This document shows, piece by piece, positions 9,501 to 16,489 of a stretch of 64,000 nt of DNA (the stretch's first letter is position 1; each line of letters starts with the position of its first letter). The stretch lies in NCBI RefSeq assembly GCF_016424485.1, contig NZ_JAELUP010000020.1, positions 1 to 64,000 on the forward strand, read 5' to 3'. Made by a program: the position numbers and the translations under genes. The notes beneath the pieces were generated by a model. The model searched no databases, had not been told where the DNA came from, and saw nothing but the letters and a program-made list of their open reading frames with translations. Source of the DNA: Paenibacillus roseus. Its GTDB lineage: Bacteria > Bacillota > Bacilli > Paenibacillales > Paenibacillaceae.

Positions 9501-11266
9501 AGATTACACGTAATTTGGTTAACGGCATCCCTTATCCAACGGATAATATAGCCCCAAGCGCTCCAGGTTCGCTAATAGTGGCGGGGAAAACTTCAAATAC
9601 AGTAGTTTTATCATGGAATGAGGCTACGGATAATCACGCTGTAAAGGAATATTTAATTTACCAAGGTTCCACACTGAGTGGAACTGTCGGGGTGGACGGG
9701 AATACAATTGACATGGCTACAACGTATACGCCTACTAGCCTGACACCAGGTTCTACTTATACATTCTCCGTTAAAGCAAGAGACTATGCAGGTAATTTAT
9801 CTGCAAGTAGCAATACAGTTAGTGCGACGACGGAAATATCTTTCCCGCTGGCTTTATCAGCTGCTTCAAACCATACTCTTGTACTGAAAAGCGACGGATC
9901 CATTTGGGGATGGGGATCAAATAGCAATGGCCAACTGGGAAATCTTGCTGGAAATAGTTCAACTATTCCAAAGCAAACTGTGAACCTGACTTCGGTGATT
10001 TCCATCTCAGCTGGAGACACTCATAACTTAGCTTTAATGAGCGATGGAACAGTATGGTCATGGGGGGGGAATTCTTCAGGGCAGTTAGGTAATACGACTG
10101 CTTCAATGCGATTTGATCCTCAAAAAATAGAAGGTCTTAATTCAATCATAGCAGTTTCGGCGGGACATACCCATTCGCTTGCTCTAAAAAGTGATGGAAC
10201 AGTATGGTCATGGGGAAGCAATGCTTTTGGAGAATTGGGCCAAGGTACAACGGGAAACCCAAGCTACACACCAAAACAGATCCTTTCACTCAGTGGTGTT
10301 AAGTCCATTAGTGCGGGCTTCTTCTTTAACTTGGTTACGAAAACGGATGGGACGATTTGGGCCTGGGGATCAAACTCAAAGGGCCAGCTTGGCAATGGCA
10401 CAACGACGAATGCGAGCATACCTTTTCAGCTAACAAATTTATCAAATGTAATTGACATATCTGCAGGCGGTTATCACTCATTAGCTTTGCAGCAGGGTGG
10501 TACAGTATGGGCTTGGGGTTACAATAATTCGGGTCAACTGGGGGATGGTACAAAGACTGATAAGAAAACCCCTGTATTGGTCAACTCATTAAGTGGCATC
10601 AAGCAAGTGTCGGCTGGGCTATATTTTAGCATGGCTATGTCGGACAATACGGTATACACTTGGGGCGATAATAGCGTCGGGCAGCTTGGAAATGGAAGTG
10701 TGGCTAATTCCTTCAGCACGCCCGTTGCTGTATCCTCGCTAAACAATATCAAGACGATTGATGCAGGTTACCAAACAGGAGCTGCTTTAGCAAATAACAC
10801 GGTTATGTCATGGGGGGGGAACGGTTCAGGGCAGTTGGGGAATGGAACCAAGAATAATTCCAGAGTACCTGTTGCAGCTACTGATCTAGTACCCACAGCT
10901 TCTGCATCTGCATCGAGTAAGTCACTGGCTGAGAAGGGCAAAGAAAACAACACTTGGGATGAAGAGATTTATTTAAATTTTAATAACATAGATATTATTA
11001 CCTATGATAGTATTGCTCCGTTGGTGCCCCAAAATGTGGTAGCCATAAAAAATGGTAATCTTGTCACACTTCGGTGGTCTCCTTCTAAGGACAATGTAGC
11101 GGTCAAGGAGTATTGGGTATATATTGATAATGACAAGGTATTGCAGACGAAAGCATATGATTCTGTTGCCATCACTGTGCCTGCTGATCGCTTAGTTTCA
11201 ATTACAGTTAAAGCAGTAGATGCTGCAGGCAATGTATCAAATGGGAGTGTTCCTATCAGTCCGTAA
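6551..11266 (+). CDS. Secreted surface protein with Ig-like, FN3 and RCC1 repeats
   Basis: A 1571-residue exported protein. ATG 6551 follows GGGGG (6541-6545), and residues 1-32 form a signal peptide ending near VVAEG. Residues about 35-560 are five to six OmpL47/chitobiase-like beta domains of about 90 residues, each ending like KIDKTPPT. FN3 domains follow (about 570-650, 1000-1095 and 1490-1571). Two blocks of RCC1 repeats (about 660-1000 and 1100-1450) repeat the pattern DGTVWxWGxNxxGQLGDGT roughly seven times each, enough for two seven-bladed propellers. No catalytic motif, SLH domain or sortase signal was seen. RCC1 propellers usually bind partners. It sits 54 bp after the immunity gene and ends at a strong terminator, so it may share that operon. 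Its role is unknown. Confidence 0.8.
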   Translation: MMKKRCLPILLCAVLVYSLFVSIIGNSNVVAEGTPPVTSHVLNGRQAPNGIYYGPVEVQLSAYGSSSGVLRTQYSLDAGATWTVYSQPVMFSEKKLYQFLYRSIDNNNNIESPKLVEFTIKQDIFKPETTVRIIGAEGQNSYYTGPVSVVLEAEDLHSGVDYSEYSLDGAQTWVRYTKPFQLMDEKNWIIHYRSKDLGGNQEKTKKAKINIDITPPTAPDILSSPTEWSNSQFIVSLIDGVDKESGTMKSQYRIGSTGAWLDYSDPFSVGGNGWVQVYARTNDYAGKTSEVSERTLKFDKIAPTAPSIGLSTESWTNEDVYVSLIAGTDEDSKVRVVEYKTGTDIEWLEYVDSFMIRNEGITPIYARTADWAGNTGPNAESVAKIDFTPPGAPLFSPESENWTNKDVHLQIIHGPDALSGADYSQYTLDDSEEWTSYEIPLLFTDEGVTVVHAFTYDKAGNTSEIRSHKVRIDKTPPTVPILKATVTDWTNQNVQVTLDSGTDALSGVARNEYKIGVNGTWVEYSAPFTMSSEGDFRIFARTVDAAENMSEVTEIVVRIDKTPPSIPTNLFKVSQLGGTVLLRWTSSTDNLSGVALYEIYNGSNLMATSVENKIQLTNLQTNLKYSITVKAVDRAGNRSASSNPIVFNTNEPMITGGRDHNFAWNQQGVVRGWGNNNRGQLGDGTISMRYTPVQISALQGFTMIKTGVRDNIGLRPDGTVWIWGENGAGQIIAPTQINGLDNVVSISMGIQHYMALKDDGTVWAWGINNAGMLGDGTTTSRSTPVKVVGLNSIVAIANGYYHSMALREDGTVWVWGSNSRGQLGINAAWNQDQLVPVQISNLSNVAEISTSYMHSAVLKRDGTVWTWGFNDNGQLGNGVDFEDSFVPVQVQNLTGVIKISSSYAHNLALTDDGKVWAWGDNYYGQLGDGTKNKRKVPVQVAHMEGISEIFAGEYYSMAVKRNGSVWAWGINSYGQLGDGTTVNKITRNLVNGIPYPTDNIAPSAPGSLIVAGKTSNTVVLSWNEATDNHAVKEYLIYQGSTLSGTVGVDGNTIDMATTYTPTSLTPGSTYTFSVKARDYAGNLSASSNTVSATTEISFPLALSAASNHTLVLKSDGSIWGWGSNSNGQLGNLAGNSSTIPKQTVNLTSVISISAGDTHNLALMSDGTVWSWGGNSSGQLGNTTASMRFDPQKIEGLNSIIAVSAGHTHSLALKSDGTVWSWGSNAFGELGQGTTGNPSYTPKQILSLSGVKSISAGFFFNLVTKTDGTIWAWGSNSKGQLGNGTTTNASIPFQLTNLSNVIDISAGGYHSLALQQGGTVWAWGYNNSGQLGDGTKTDKKTPVLVNSLSGIKQVSAGLYFSMAMSDNTVYTWGDNSVGQLGNGSVANSFSTPVAVSSLNNIKTIDAGYQTGAALANNTVMSWGGNGSGQLGNGTKNNSRVPVAATDLVPTASASASSKSLAEKGKENNTWDEEIYLNFNNIDIITYDSIAPLVPQNVVAIKNGNLVTLRWSPSKDNVAVKEYWVYIDNDKVLQTKAYDSVAITVPADRLVSITVKAVDAAGNVSNGSVPISP

Positions 11267-11287
11267 TTGGGTGTATATAATGAAAAC

Positions 11288-11338
11288 ATCGCAAGTTCCA
11301 GAAGAAAGTCTTACCCTGGAGCTTGCGATATTTGTTTT
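11288..11338 (+). terminator. Rho-independent terminator after the RCC1 gene
   Basis: A 14-bp arm, ATCGCAAGTTCCAG (11288-11301), pairs with CTGGAGCTTGCGAT (11316-11329) with one mismatch, followed by ATTTGTTTT. It separates the toxin block from the comQXPA cassette. Confidence 0.8.
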
Positions 11339-11650
11339 AGGGTTGTTTGAAGGCTCTTTCGATCGTTGTTGTACCCTTTAAAAAAGGCGACCGCTGCCCA
11401 ACTCCCAAATCTCAAACTAAAATATTTTCACACGCTGTTCTACCCGACTCTCGTTCCCCGTTCTGATTATCACGAGGAAACTTTGAACGGATGCCTTCTC
11501 CTAATATATTTTTCGCATGGAAAATTTTTAATAATCAAGTATAATAATCATATATTTACTTTCACATTGCCTCTAACACTCTTTCTGCAAAATCGTTGTA
11601 CCAGTGCACAGGCGCAGATAAACTATATTGATAAGGAGGCTGGACTGGGG
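11339..11650 (+). other. AT-rich leader upstream of comQ
   Basis: No gene is supported here. The comQ reading frame is open back to 11366, but that extension has no ribosome site and no ComQ-like sequence, so it is treated as leader. A TATAAT hexamer lies at 11540-11545 without a convincing -35, which would suit an activator-dependent promoter. AAGGAGG at 11633-11639 is the comQ ribosome site. Confidence 0.4.
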
Positions 11651-12565
11651 ATGGATCGCATAACAGAGCTATCCGGGAAAATAGAGGAATTGGTAGAGTC
11701 GTATTTTCATGAACCTGAACTGCGCAGGCTGGCAAAGGAATTCATTGCATATAAAGCAACAGAATCAGGGGTGTTTGGCAAGCTTGCTTCCCTGCATTGT
11801 GAAATGTTCGGCGGGTCGGCAAGACAGGCTGAATACGCCGCAGCAGCAGCGGAAACTATGATTCTGGCGCTTGATATCTATGATGATCTCCAGGATCTCG
11901 ATAATGATGCAGTCCCTTGGTCACAGGTTCCAGCAGCACTATCTCTGAATGTGGCTATTGCGCTCCAAGCGTTGTCTATTGAAGCTGTGTGCCGCGGAGC
12001 AGAGGGCGACGATGGACGGGCTATGCTGGCAATGAGGCTGCTCAATCATGGAATTTTGAAGGCGGTTAATGGTCAGCATACCGATCTGCGCAATGAATGG
12101 GCGACCGAAGAAGAGTGCTTGCAGATGATTGCAGATAAATCCGGCGCGCTTGTAGCGGCTGTATGTCTTGCGGGCACAGCACTAGCAACAGGGAAGTATA
12201 ATGAGAGTGTTGCCGCTTATGGACAGGCGCTAGGGGTAGCTGCGCAACTCCGCAATGACATTGCGGGGGTTGAGAGATGGGACAAGCGGAATGACCTGCT
12301 TTATCGCAAGCGGACCTTGCCTCTATTCTATGTATTGGAGGAGCCGGGAGAGAAGGCTGATATGCTGCGAGCTTATTATGACGGGGCATTGAGCCGGGAT
12401 GATGTTCTGCTGCATAAGCAGGAGCTGATGGAATTTGTACAGGAATGTGGTTGTATCGAATATGCGCAGGTACATGCCAGAATCAAGGAATATGAGATTG
12501 AAAAGGTGTTGGCCCAGATGGAACTGGAAGAGCACTGGAAGGAGCAAATCCGGCAGTATATGTAA
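11651..12565 (+). CDS. comQ: ComX isoprenyl transferase ComQ
   Basis: A 304-residue polyprenyl-synthetase-fold protein that should attach a farnesyl or geranyl group to the tryptophan of pre-ComX and help process and release the pheromone. ATG 11651 is chosen because AAGGAGG precedes it by 11 bp and the length matches Bacillus ComQ (about 300 residues). The first aspartate-rich motif is DIYDDLQD (Asp78-Asp79-x-x-Asp82). The C-terminal half has RNDIAGVERWDKRNDLLY followed by RKRTLP, a pattern characteristic of ComQ rather than of ordinary prenyl diphosphate synthases. It is first in the order comQ-comX-comP-comA. Annotation as a generic polyprenyl synthetase is the main alternative, but the neighbours argue strongly for ComQ. 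Confidence 0.9.
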   Translation: MDRITELSGKIEELVESYFHEPELRRLAKEFIAYKATESGVFGKLASLHCEMFGGSARQAEYAAAAAETMILALDIYDDLQDLDNDAVPWSQVPAALSLNVAIALQALSIEAVCRGAEGDDGRAMLAMRLLNHGILKAVNGQHTDLRNEWATEEECLQMIADKSGALVAAVCLAGTALATGKYNESVAAYGQALGVAAQLRNDIAGVERWDKRNDLLYRKRTLPLFYVLEEPGEKADMLRAYYDGALSRDDVLLHKQELMEFVQECGCIEYAQVHARIKEYEIEKVLAQMELEEHWKEQIRQYM

Positions 12566-12592
12566 CGCCGCGGCGCGCAAAAACCGCACTTC

Positions 12593-12629
12593 AATCACGC
12601 AACAAACGCGCAACGATAACTGCGTGATT
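12593..12629 (+). promoter_or_regulatory. Inverted repeat between comQ and comX
   Basis: AATCACGCA (12593-12601) and TGCGTGATT (12621-12629) are perfect 9-bp complements with a 19-nt loop and no following T-run. It may be an operator, an RNA-stability hairpin or a weak attenuator controlling the ratio of ComQ to ComX. A TATAGT hexamer at 12670-12675 could be the -10 of a separate comX promoter. Confidence 0.4.
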
Positions 12630-12712
12630 CCACAACATCATATTCGATGCAAGGAGCAAAAGCCCATGTTATAGTAAAAGTGTAAAGAAAATTACGAGAG
12701 GCGGTAGTTAAA

Positions 12713-12892
12713 ATGATTAAAAAAATGGTAGCTCAATTGAAACAAAGTCCGGAGCTTTTGAACCTGGTTCTGCAAAATCGCGTATCCCTGGTTGGTATAA
12801 GTGCTGTTGAGCAGCGCGCCCTCGTTGACGTACTGAAATCCGAAACGCTCTCTGAGAAAAAAGTCAGCAATAATTACTGGTTGTCTTACTGA
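12713..12892 (+). CDS. comX: ComX pheromone precursor
   Basis: A 59-residue ORF found by reading between comQ and comP. ATG 12713 is preceded by GAGAGGCGGT (12696-12705). The N-terminal half (MIKKMVAQLKQSPELLNLVL) resembles the leader region of Bacillus ComX, which is 55-60 residues long. The C-terminus reads SEKKVSNNYWLSY. The single tryptophan (Trp56) is fourth from the end, close to its place in known ComX pheromones (third or fourth from the end), and would be the residue isoprenylated by ComQ. The mature peptide is predicted to be roughly the last 6-10 residues. It lies 147 bp after comQ and 25 bp before comP. ComX is hypervariable, so placement, size and the tryptophan position are the evidence rather than residue identity. 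Confidence 0.85.
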   Translation: MIKKMVAQLKQSPELLNLVLQNRVSLVGISAVEQRALVDVLKSETLSEKKVSNNYWLSY

Positions 12893-12917
12893 TAGCAATT
12901 GAAAGGATGAAAGGCAT

Positions 12918-15257
12918 TTGAAGTCTGCATCAAAAAGAACATGGGTACTTTTAACAGCGGCGCTGCTGTTTGCCTTCTACTTTATATGGGTCCATTTCAA
13001 TGTCCCATATATTGCGATTAGTACTACATATAGCGGAGATCAATTCGTGGTTAGTAATATTGAGCAGGAGGCCTGGTCAGCCAAAAGCGGAATTCGTGTT
13101 GGCGATGTGATCAAGGAGCTGAATGGAGGCCCTCCTGCTGATAACAACTGGCTAGTATGGTCCGGCAATATTCAAACGGCACAAAACATTGTAGTTGAAC
13201 GTGATAGTAAGCTGCTATTTTTTGACTTCAGCGATTTGTCCAAGCAGCCGCTATCGTTTAACTTGACGATTGTGCCGATTATGCTGTTTACACTCTTCTA
13301 TTTGTTCTCTACTTTTATTGCTTATAAGAAGCCCGACGATAAGCCGGCGATCTACCTTATTTTGTTTTTTATGGCAGTAGCCCTAGGTTTTTTGGCTGCC
13401 GGCACAGGAGTGCGCGGCGATATCTTTTCTTATTTATTTATGAAAATTTGTATTTTGGGAGTTCCGGTTATTTTTCTGCAATTTCTTGTAGAGTATTTCC
13501 GTACCCGTAATATTCAGGTTCTGCCCTTTAAGACAGGGTATCTGCTTTACATACTCATTGCTACATGGCTTGTATTTGAATGGATAAGCCGCAGTGAGGC
13601 CTCAATCGGGTTTTTGATCGGCAGCAATTTTGGTGTCGTCATTTTGTTTTCTATTGAAATGCTCTGCGTCTGGTTCGTGCTGGTCAGAATGTTTATCAAG
13701 TACCGGCATACCCCGCACGGCTCGCTGCTGAAATATATGATCTTTGGAAATGTGGGGGCATTCGCTCCGTTTATTCTTCTATATATTATTCCGTTGGCAT
13801 TGTTAGGAAAACAACTGGTAGAGGCAGGTGTAGCGGCCTCGTTTTTTCTCGTTTTACCGTTAATTTATATGTATCTAGTAGCATCAAGACAACTGCTGGA
13901 TATTGAGTTCATTATTGGCCGTTTGCGCTATTATTGTCTCATTGCAATTATTCCGACCCTGTTATTAGTCCCGCTTGTCGGCACGCTGATGCAGCGGGAG
14001 CCGTTCCACTCGATACAGTGGCTGCAATCCTTCCTGGTTGTGTACATTGGCGTCATTCTGTTTCTCTATCTGAAGGAGCTATTGGATCAGAAGGTTCGCA
14101 ACCGGCTCATTAAAGGAGCGCATCGCTACGAGCAAAGCCTTGAAGGCTTTTCCGCTAAGGTGGCCAATGTAATGAAGGTTCATGAACTGGAGCAAAACCT
14201 TGCTGAGGAAGCACTGGCCGTTCTGCCGATCAGTTCTGTCAGTTTTTTGGAGCGGGATACCAAGTCCAATATCATTACGTTGAAAAAAAGCTATGGGCCC
14301 ATCTCGCTTCAGACTATTATGCCGCAAATTAGATATGGAACCAAACACTTAAATGTAGGCGAGTATTTGAGGACAGTGGGGGGCTGCTGCTATGTTGTCG
14401 GTAAAAGCCACTCTATGCAGCATCTGATGTGGATTAGCGACAAGGATAACCGTATGGATTTCAATCATGATGAACGAATATGGCTCCGCACGCTGATTAC
14501 TTATGTCGGTTTCGTCTACGATAACCTGCAGTTGATTGAAGGTCTGGTACAGGATCTGGACACCAGGGGAAATGAAAAAGCACCGCCATGGGTGCTCCGT
14601 CTGCTCTTCCGGTTATCCGAGCAAGAGCGCCGCAAGCTGGCCAGTGATTTGCATGACTCAGCCTTGCAGGATCAACTGCTATGGTACCGTAGGCTGGAAT
14701 CGCTAACGAACGACAATCAAGAGCTGTCTGAAGGGACGAAAGCGGAACTGATGGATATACAGGAAGGCCTGCTTGATGTGATCCATCAAATTCGCGAGAC
14801 ATGCAACGAACTGCGTCCGCCATTTTTGAAGGAGATGGGTGTGATCGGAGCTGTCGGTGATTTATGCGCCCGCGCTCAGCTTCATGCGAATTATACGATT
14901 AATTTTGTGCACAGTGAATTTCAGAATATGCTTGATGACGAGTATGTTCTTACGATATACAGGATTACACAGGAACTGCTCCGCAACAGCATGAAGCATT
15001 CCAAGGCAACTAAAGTAGATGTAGAGCTGTTCCATGACGGTGAGCAAATCCGCTACCGCTACGGGGATAACGGGATAGGGATGGAGCAGGAAAGACTCCA
15101 ATCCTCTTTTCAGCATATGGGGTTGTCCGGTATTCGCGAACGGGTATGGGGGCTGGAAGGGGATGTTGAATTTCAAACGGCTTTGGGAGAAGGACTGGAG
15201 GTTTCTATATGGCTTCCTTTGTCGCAGCATGGTACAGTTGTTAATCAGGCCATCTAA
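12918..15257 (+). CDS. comP: Pheromone-sensing histidine kinase ComP
   Basis: A 779-residue membrane histidine kinase. TTG 12918 follows AAAGGATGAAAGG. Residues 8-28 are the first membrane helix, then comes an extracytoplasmic PDZ-like stretch (IEQEAWSAKSGIRVGDVI), then seven or more further helices up to about residue 385, matching the polytopic sensor of Bacillus ComP. A linker leads to the HisKA_3 dimerisation helix with phosphoacceptor His579 in ASDLHDSALQDQLLW, and an ATPase domain with YRITQELLRNSMKHSKA (N box), YGDNGIGM (G1) and GLSGIRERV (G2). It should sense modified ComX outside the cell and phosphorylate ComA. It is co-directional with comX and 50 bp upstream of comA. Confidence 0.93.
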   Translation: MKSASKRTWVLLTAALLFAFYFIWVHFNVPYIAISTTYSGDQFVVSNIEQEAWSAKSGIRVGDVIKELNGGPPADNNWLVWSGNIQTAQNIVVERDSKLLFFDFSDLSKQPLSFNLTIVPIMLFTLFYLFSTFIAYKKPDDKPAIYLILFFMAVALGFLAAGTGVRGDIFSYLFMKICILGVPVIFLQFLVEYFRTRNIQVLPFKTGYLLYILIATWLVFEWISRSEASIGFLIGSNFGVVILFSIEMLCVWFVLVRMFIKYRHTPHGSLLKYMIFGNVGAFAPFILLYIIPLALLGKQLVEAGVAASFFLVLPLIYMYLVASRQLLDIEFIIGRLRYYCLIAIIPTLLLVPLVGTLMQREPFHSIQWLQSFLVVYIGVILFLYLKELLDQKVRNRLIKGAHRYEQSLEGFSAKVANVMKVHELEQNLAEEALAVLPISSVSFLERDTKSNIITLKKSYGPISLQTIMPQIRYGTKHLNVGEYLRTVGGCCYVVGKSHSMQHLMWISDKDNRMDFNHDERIWLRTLITYVGFVYDNLQLIEGLVQDLDTRGNEKAPPWVLRLLFRLSEQERRKLASDLHDSALQDQLLWYRRLESLTNDNQELSEGTKAELMDIQEGLLDVIHQIRETCNELRPPFLKEMGVIGAVGDLCARAQLHANYTINFVHSEFQNMLDDEYVLTIYRITQELLRNSMKHSKATKVDVELFHDGEQIRYRYGDNGIGMEQERLQSSFQHMGLSGIRERVWGLEGDVEFQTALGEGLEVSIWLPLSQHGTVVNQAI

Positions 15258-15307
15258 CAGCCGGGCGGATAAAGCCTCATTGTCAGGCATATAAAGGGGG
15301 GGGCAAT

Positions 15308-15964
15308 ATGATTCGTGTACTGCTGGTAGACGACCATCCTTCTGTCGGAGAAGGAACGAAGCATATGATTGAGCATGACTCGGATATGAAGGTCACGATT
15401 GTATTCTCAGGGGCGGAAGCGCTCCAGTTAATCGAACGGGAAGAGTTCGATGTTATGTTATTCGATCTCAATATGCCGGTCATTAGCGGGTTGGAGCTGA
15501 CTCGTCGTGTGACGGGAGCACACCCGGATACGGTTGTTCTCATTTATACGGGGTATGATATTGCAGCGCATTTCAATATGCTCATTGAAGCCGGAGCTTC
15601 CGGATTTATCAGTAAAGCATCGTCGAGAGAGCAACTGATTACGACAATTCGTTGCTCCTTGCGGGGAGAGGCGGTCATTCCGGTGTCGCTGTTAAGGCAA
15701 CTGCGCCGTAGTGAAGTGCGGTTCCAGCAGTCAGACGGTCAGGTGATTGAGGAAGTCTCCATCAATGAGAAGGAGCAGCAAATATTGCGGGAGGTCGCTA
15801 AAGGCAGCAGCAACAGAGAAATTGCAACCAAGCTGTATATGAGCCAGCGTACCGTGGAGTATAATCTGACACGCATATTTGAAAAGCTGAAGGTTCGTTC
15901 GCGCTCGGAGGCAATTAGTGAGTCGAACCGACTCGGCCTAATTAATGATCATGAAATCGTATAG
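15308..15964 (+). CDS. comA: Response regulator ComA
   Basis: A 218-residue NarL/LuxR-type response regulator. ATG 15308 follows a long G-run ribosome site. The receiver domain has Asp8-Asp9 (LLVDDHP), phosphoacceptor Asp53 (LFDLNMP) and Lys103 (SKASS). The C-terminal HTH (about 150-215) includes EKEQQILREVAKGSSNREIA and TVEYNLTRIFEKLKV. It is the expected partner of ComP and would activate quorum-controlled promoters as a dimer. In Bacillus, ComA binds inverted TTGCGG/CCGCAA half-sites. Such half-sites occur in the next two intergenic regions of this window, so the downstream peptide-modification and ABC genes are plausible direct targets (inference). Confidence 0.92.
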   Translation: MIRVLLVDDHPSVGEGTKHMIEHDSDMKVTIVFSGAEALQLIEREEFDVMLFDLNMPVISGLELTRRVTGAHPDTVVLIYTGYDIAAHFNMLIEAGASGFISKASSREQLITTIRCSLRGEAVIPVSLLRQLRRSEVRFQQSDGQVIEEVSINEKEQQILREVAKGSSNREIATKLYMSQRTVEYNLTRIFEKLKVRSRSEAISESNRLGLINDHEIV

Positions 15965-16005
15965 GTAGCCCAGTCCGTATGTCGTGATTTGTACAGATTT
16001 GCAGC

Positions 16006-16050
16006 AATACCCGAACCCATTCCTGAGGGAGGCGTTCGGGTATTTTTAAT
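16006..16050 (+). terminator. Terminator after comA
   Basis: AATACCCGAAC (16006-16016) pairs perfectly with GTTCGGGTATT (16034-16044), followed by TTTAATTT. It ends the comQXPA transcript. Confidence 0.85.
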
Positions 16051-16138
16051 TTGGGCAAGTCTCCCGCAAGCATAGGTCTGGATAGAAAACTATAGGAATC
16101 TGATGCAAGTCCGAGGGTATTAAAGCAGGGGAGTCTAT

Positions 16139-16288
16139 ATGCCGTCCAAGCCGCAAGGGTATTGCGCCCTCCATATTGCGGTTTACGAATGGAGTATTGC
16201 GCTGTTCTCCAGGGAGGATTTCGGTGAAAATCTTTCTAGACTGTTCTATGATTTAAATAAAGGATTGGACATTTGCTTAAAAGCTTGA
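16139..16288 (+). CDS. Candidate 49-residue peptide upstream of the LanB-like gene
   Basis: ATG 16139 sits 5 bp after AGGGGAG (16127-16133) and opens a 49-codon frame with two cysteines (Cys9, Cys46) and four serines, including MPSKPQGYCALHIAVYEW and ending DICLKA. It lies between the comA terminator and a lantibiotic-dehydratase-type gene, where a precursor peptide would be expected. Against it: it shows no recognisable leader, and a cluster of TTGCG half-sites runs through its first half, so the DNA may be regulatory rather than coding. Kept as a low-confidence candidate. Confidence 0.25.
   Translation: MPSKPQGYCALHIAVYEWSIALFSREDFGENLSRLFYDLNKGLDICLKA
16151..16201 (+). promoter_or_regulatory. 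Cluster of ComA-like half-sites, region 1
   Basis: Four half-sites occur in 51 bp: CCGCAA (16151-16156), TTGCG (16162-16166), TTGCGG (16176-16181) and TTGCG (16197-16201). The first two form a divergent pair with a 5-bp gap. The last two start 21 bp apart, two helical turns. Known: Bacillus ComA binds TTGCGG/CCGCAA half-sites, though usually convergent with a 4-bp gap. Inferred: a ComA-responsive control region for the gene at 16490. Confidence 0.4.
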
Positions 16289-16489
16289 AATACCAAAGAT
16301 CTCAGAGTAAAGGAGCGGTCGCCAAAAACTTTTTTCTGTTCAGGTGATAGCGGTTGTTGTGGTTGCGTATATCAAAAGGTAGGGCAGTTGTTCCGCCAAT
16401 ATAAAGCTTTTAAGTTTTTATTTGAAAACTGGTGAATCTGTCGTAGCCGGACAGGGGCGTAAAAGTTAAGCGAGAAAAGGAGAGAGCGT

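Noticed and set aside
11366-11650. N-terminal extension of the comQ frame
   Set aside because: No ribosome site, unusual composition and no ComQ similarity. ATG 11651 has AAGGAGG and gives the family length.
11387-16323. 10-bp inverted repeats (GGCGACCGCT / AGCGGTCGCC) flanking comQXPA
   Set aside because: Identity does not extend beyond 10 bp, and such a match over 5 kb is not convincing as a transposon boundary.
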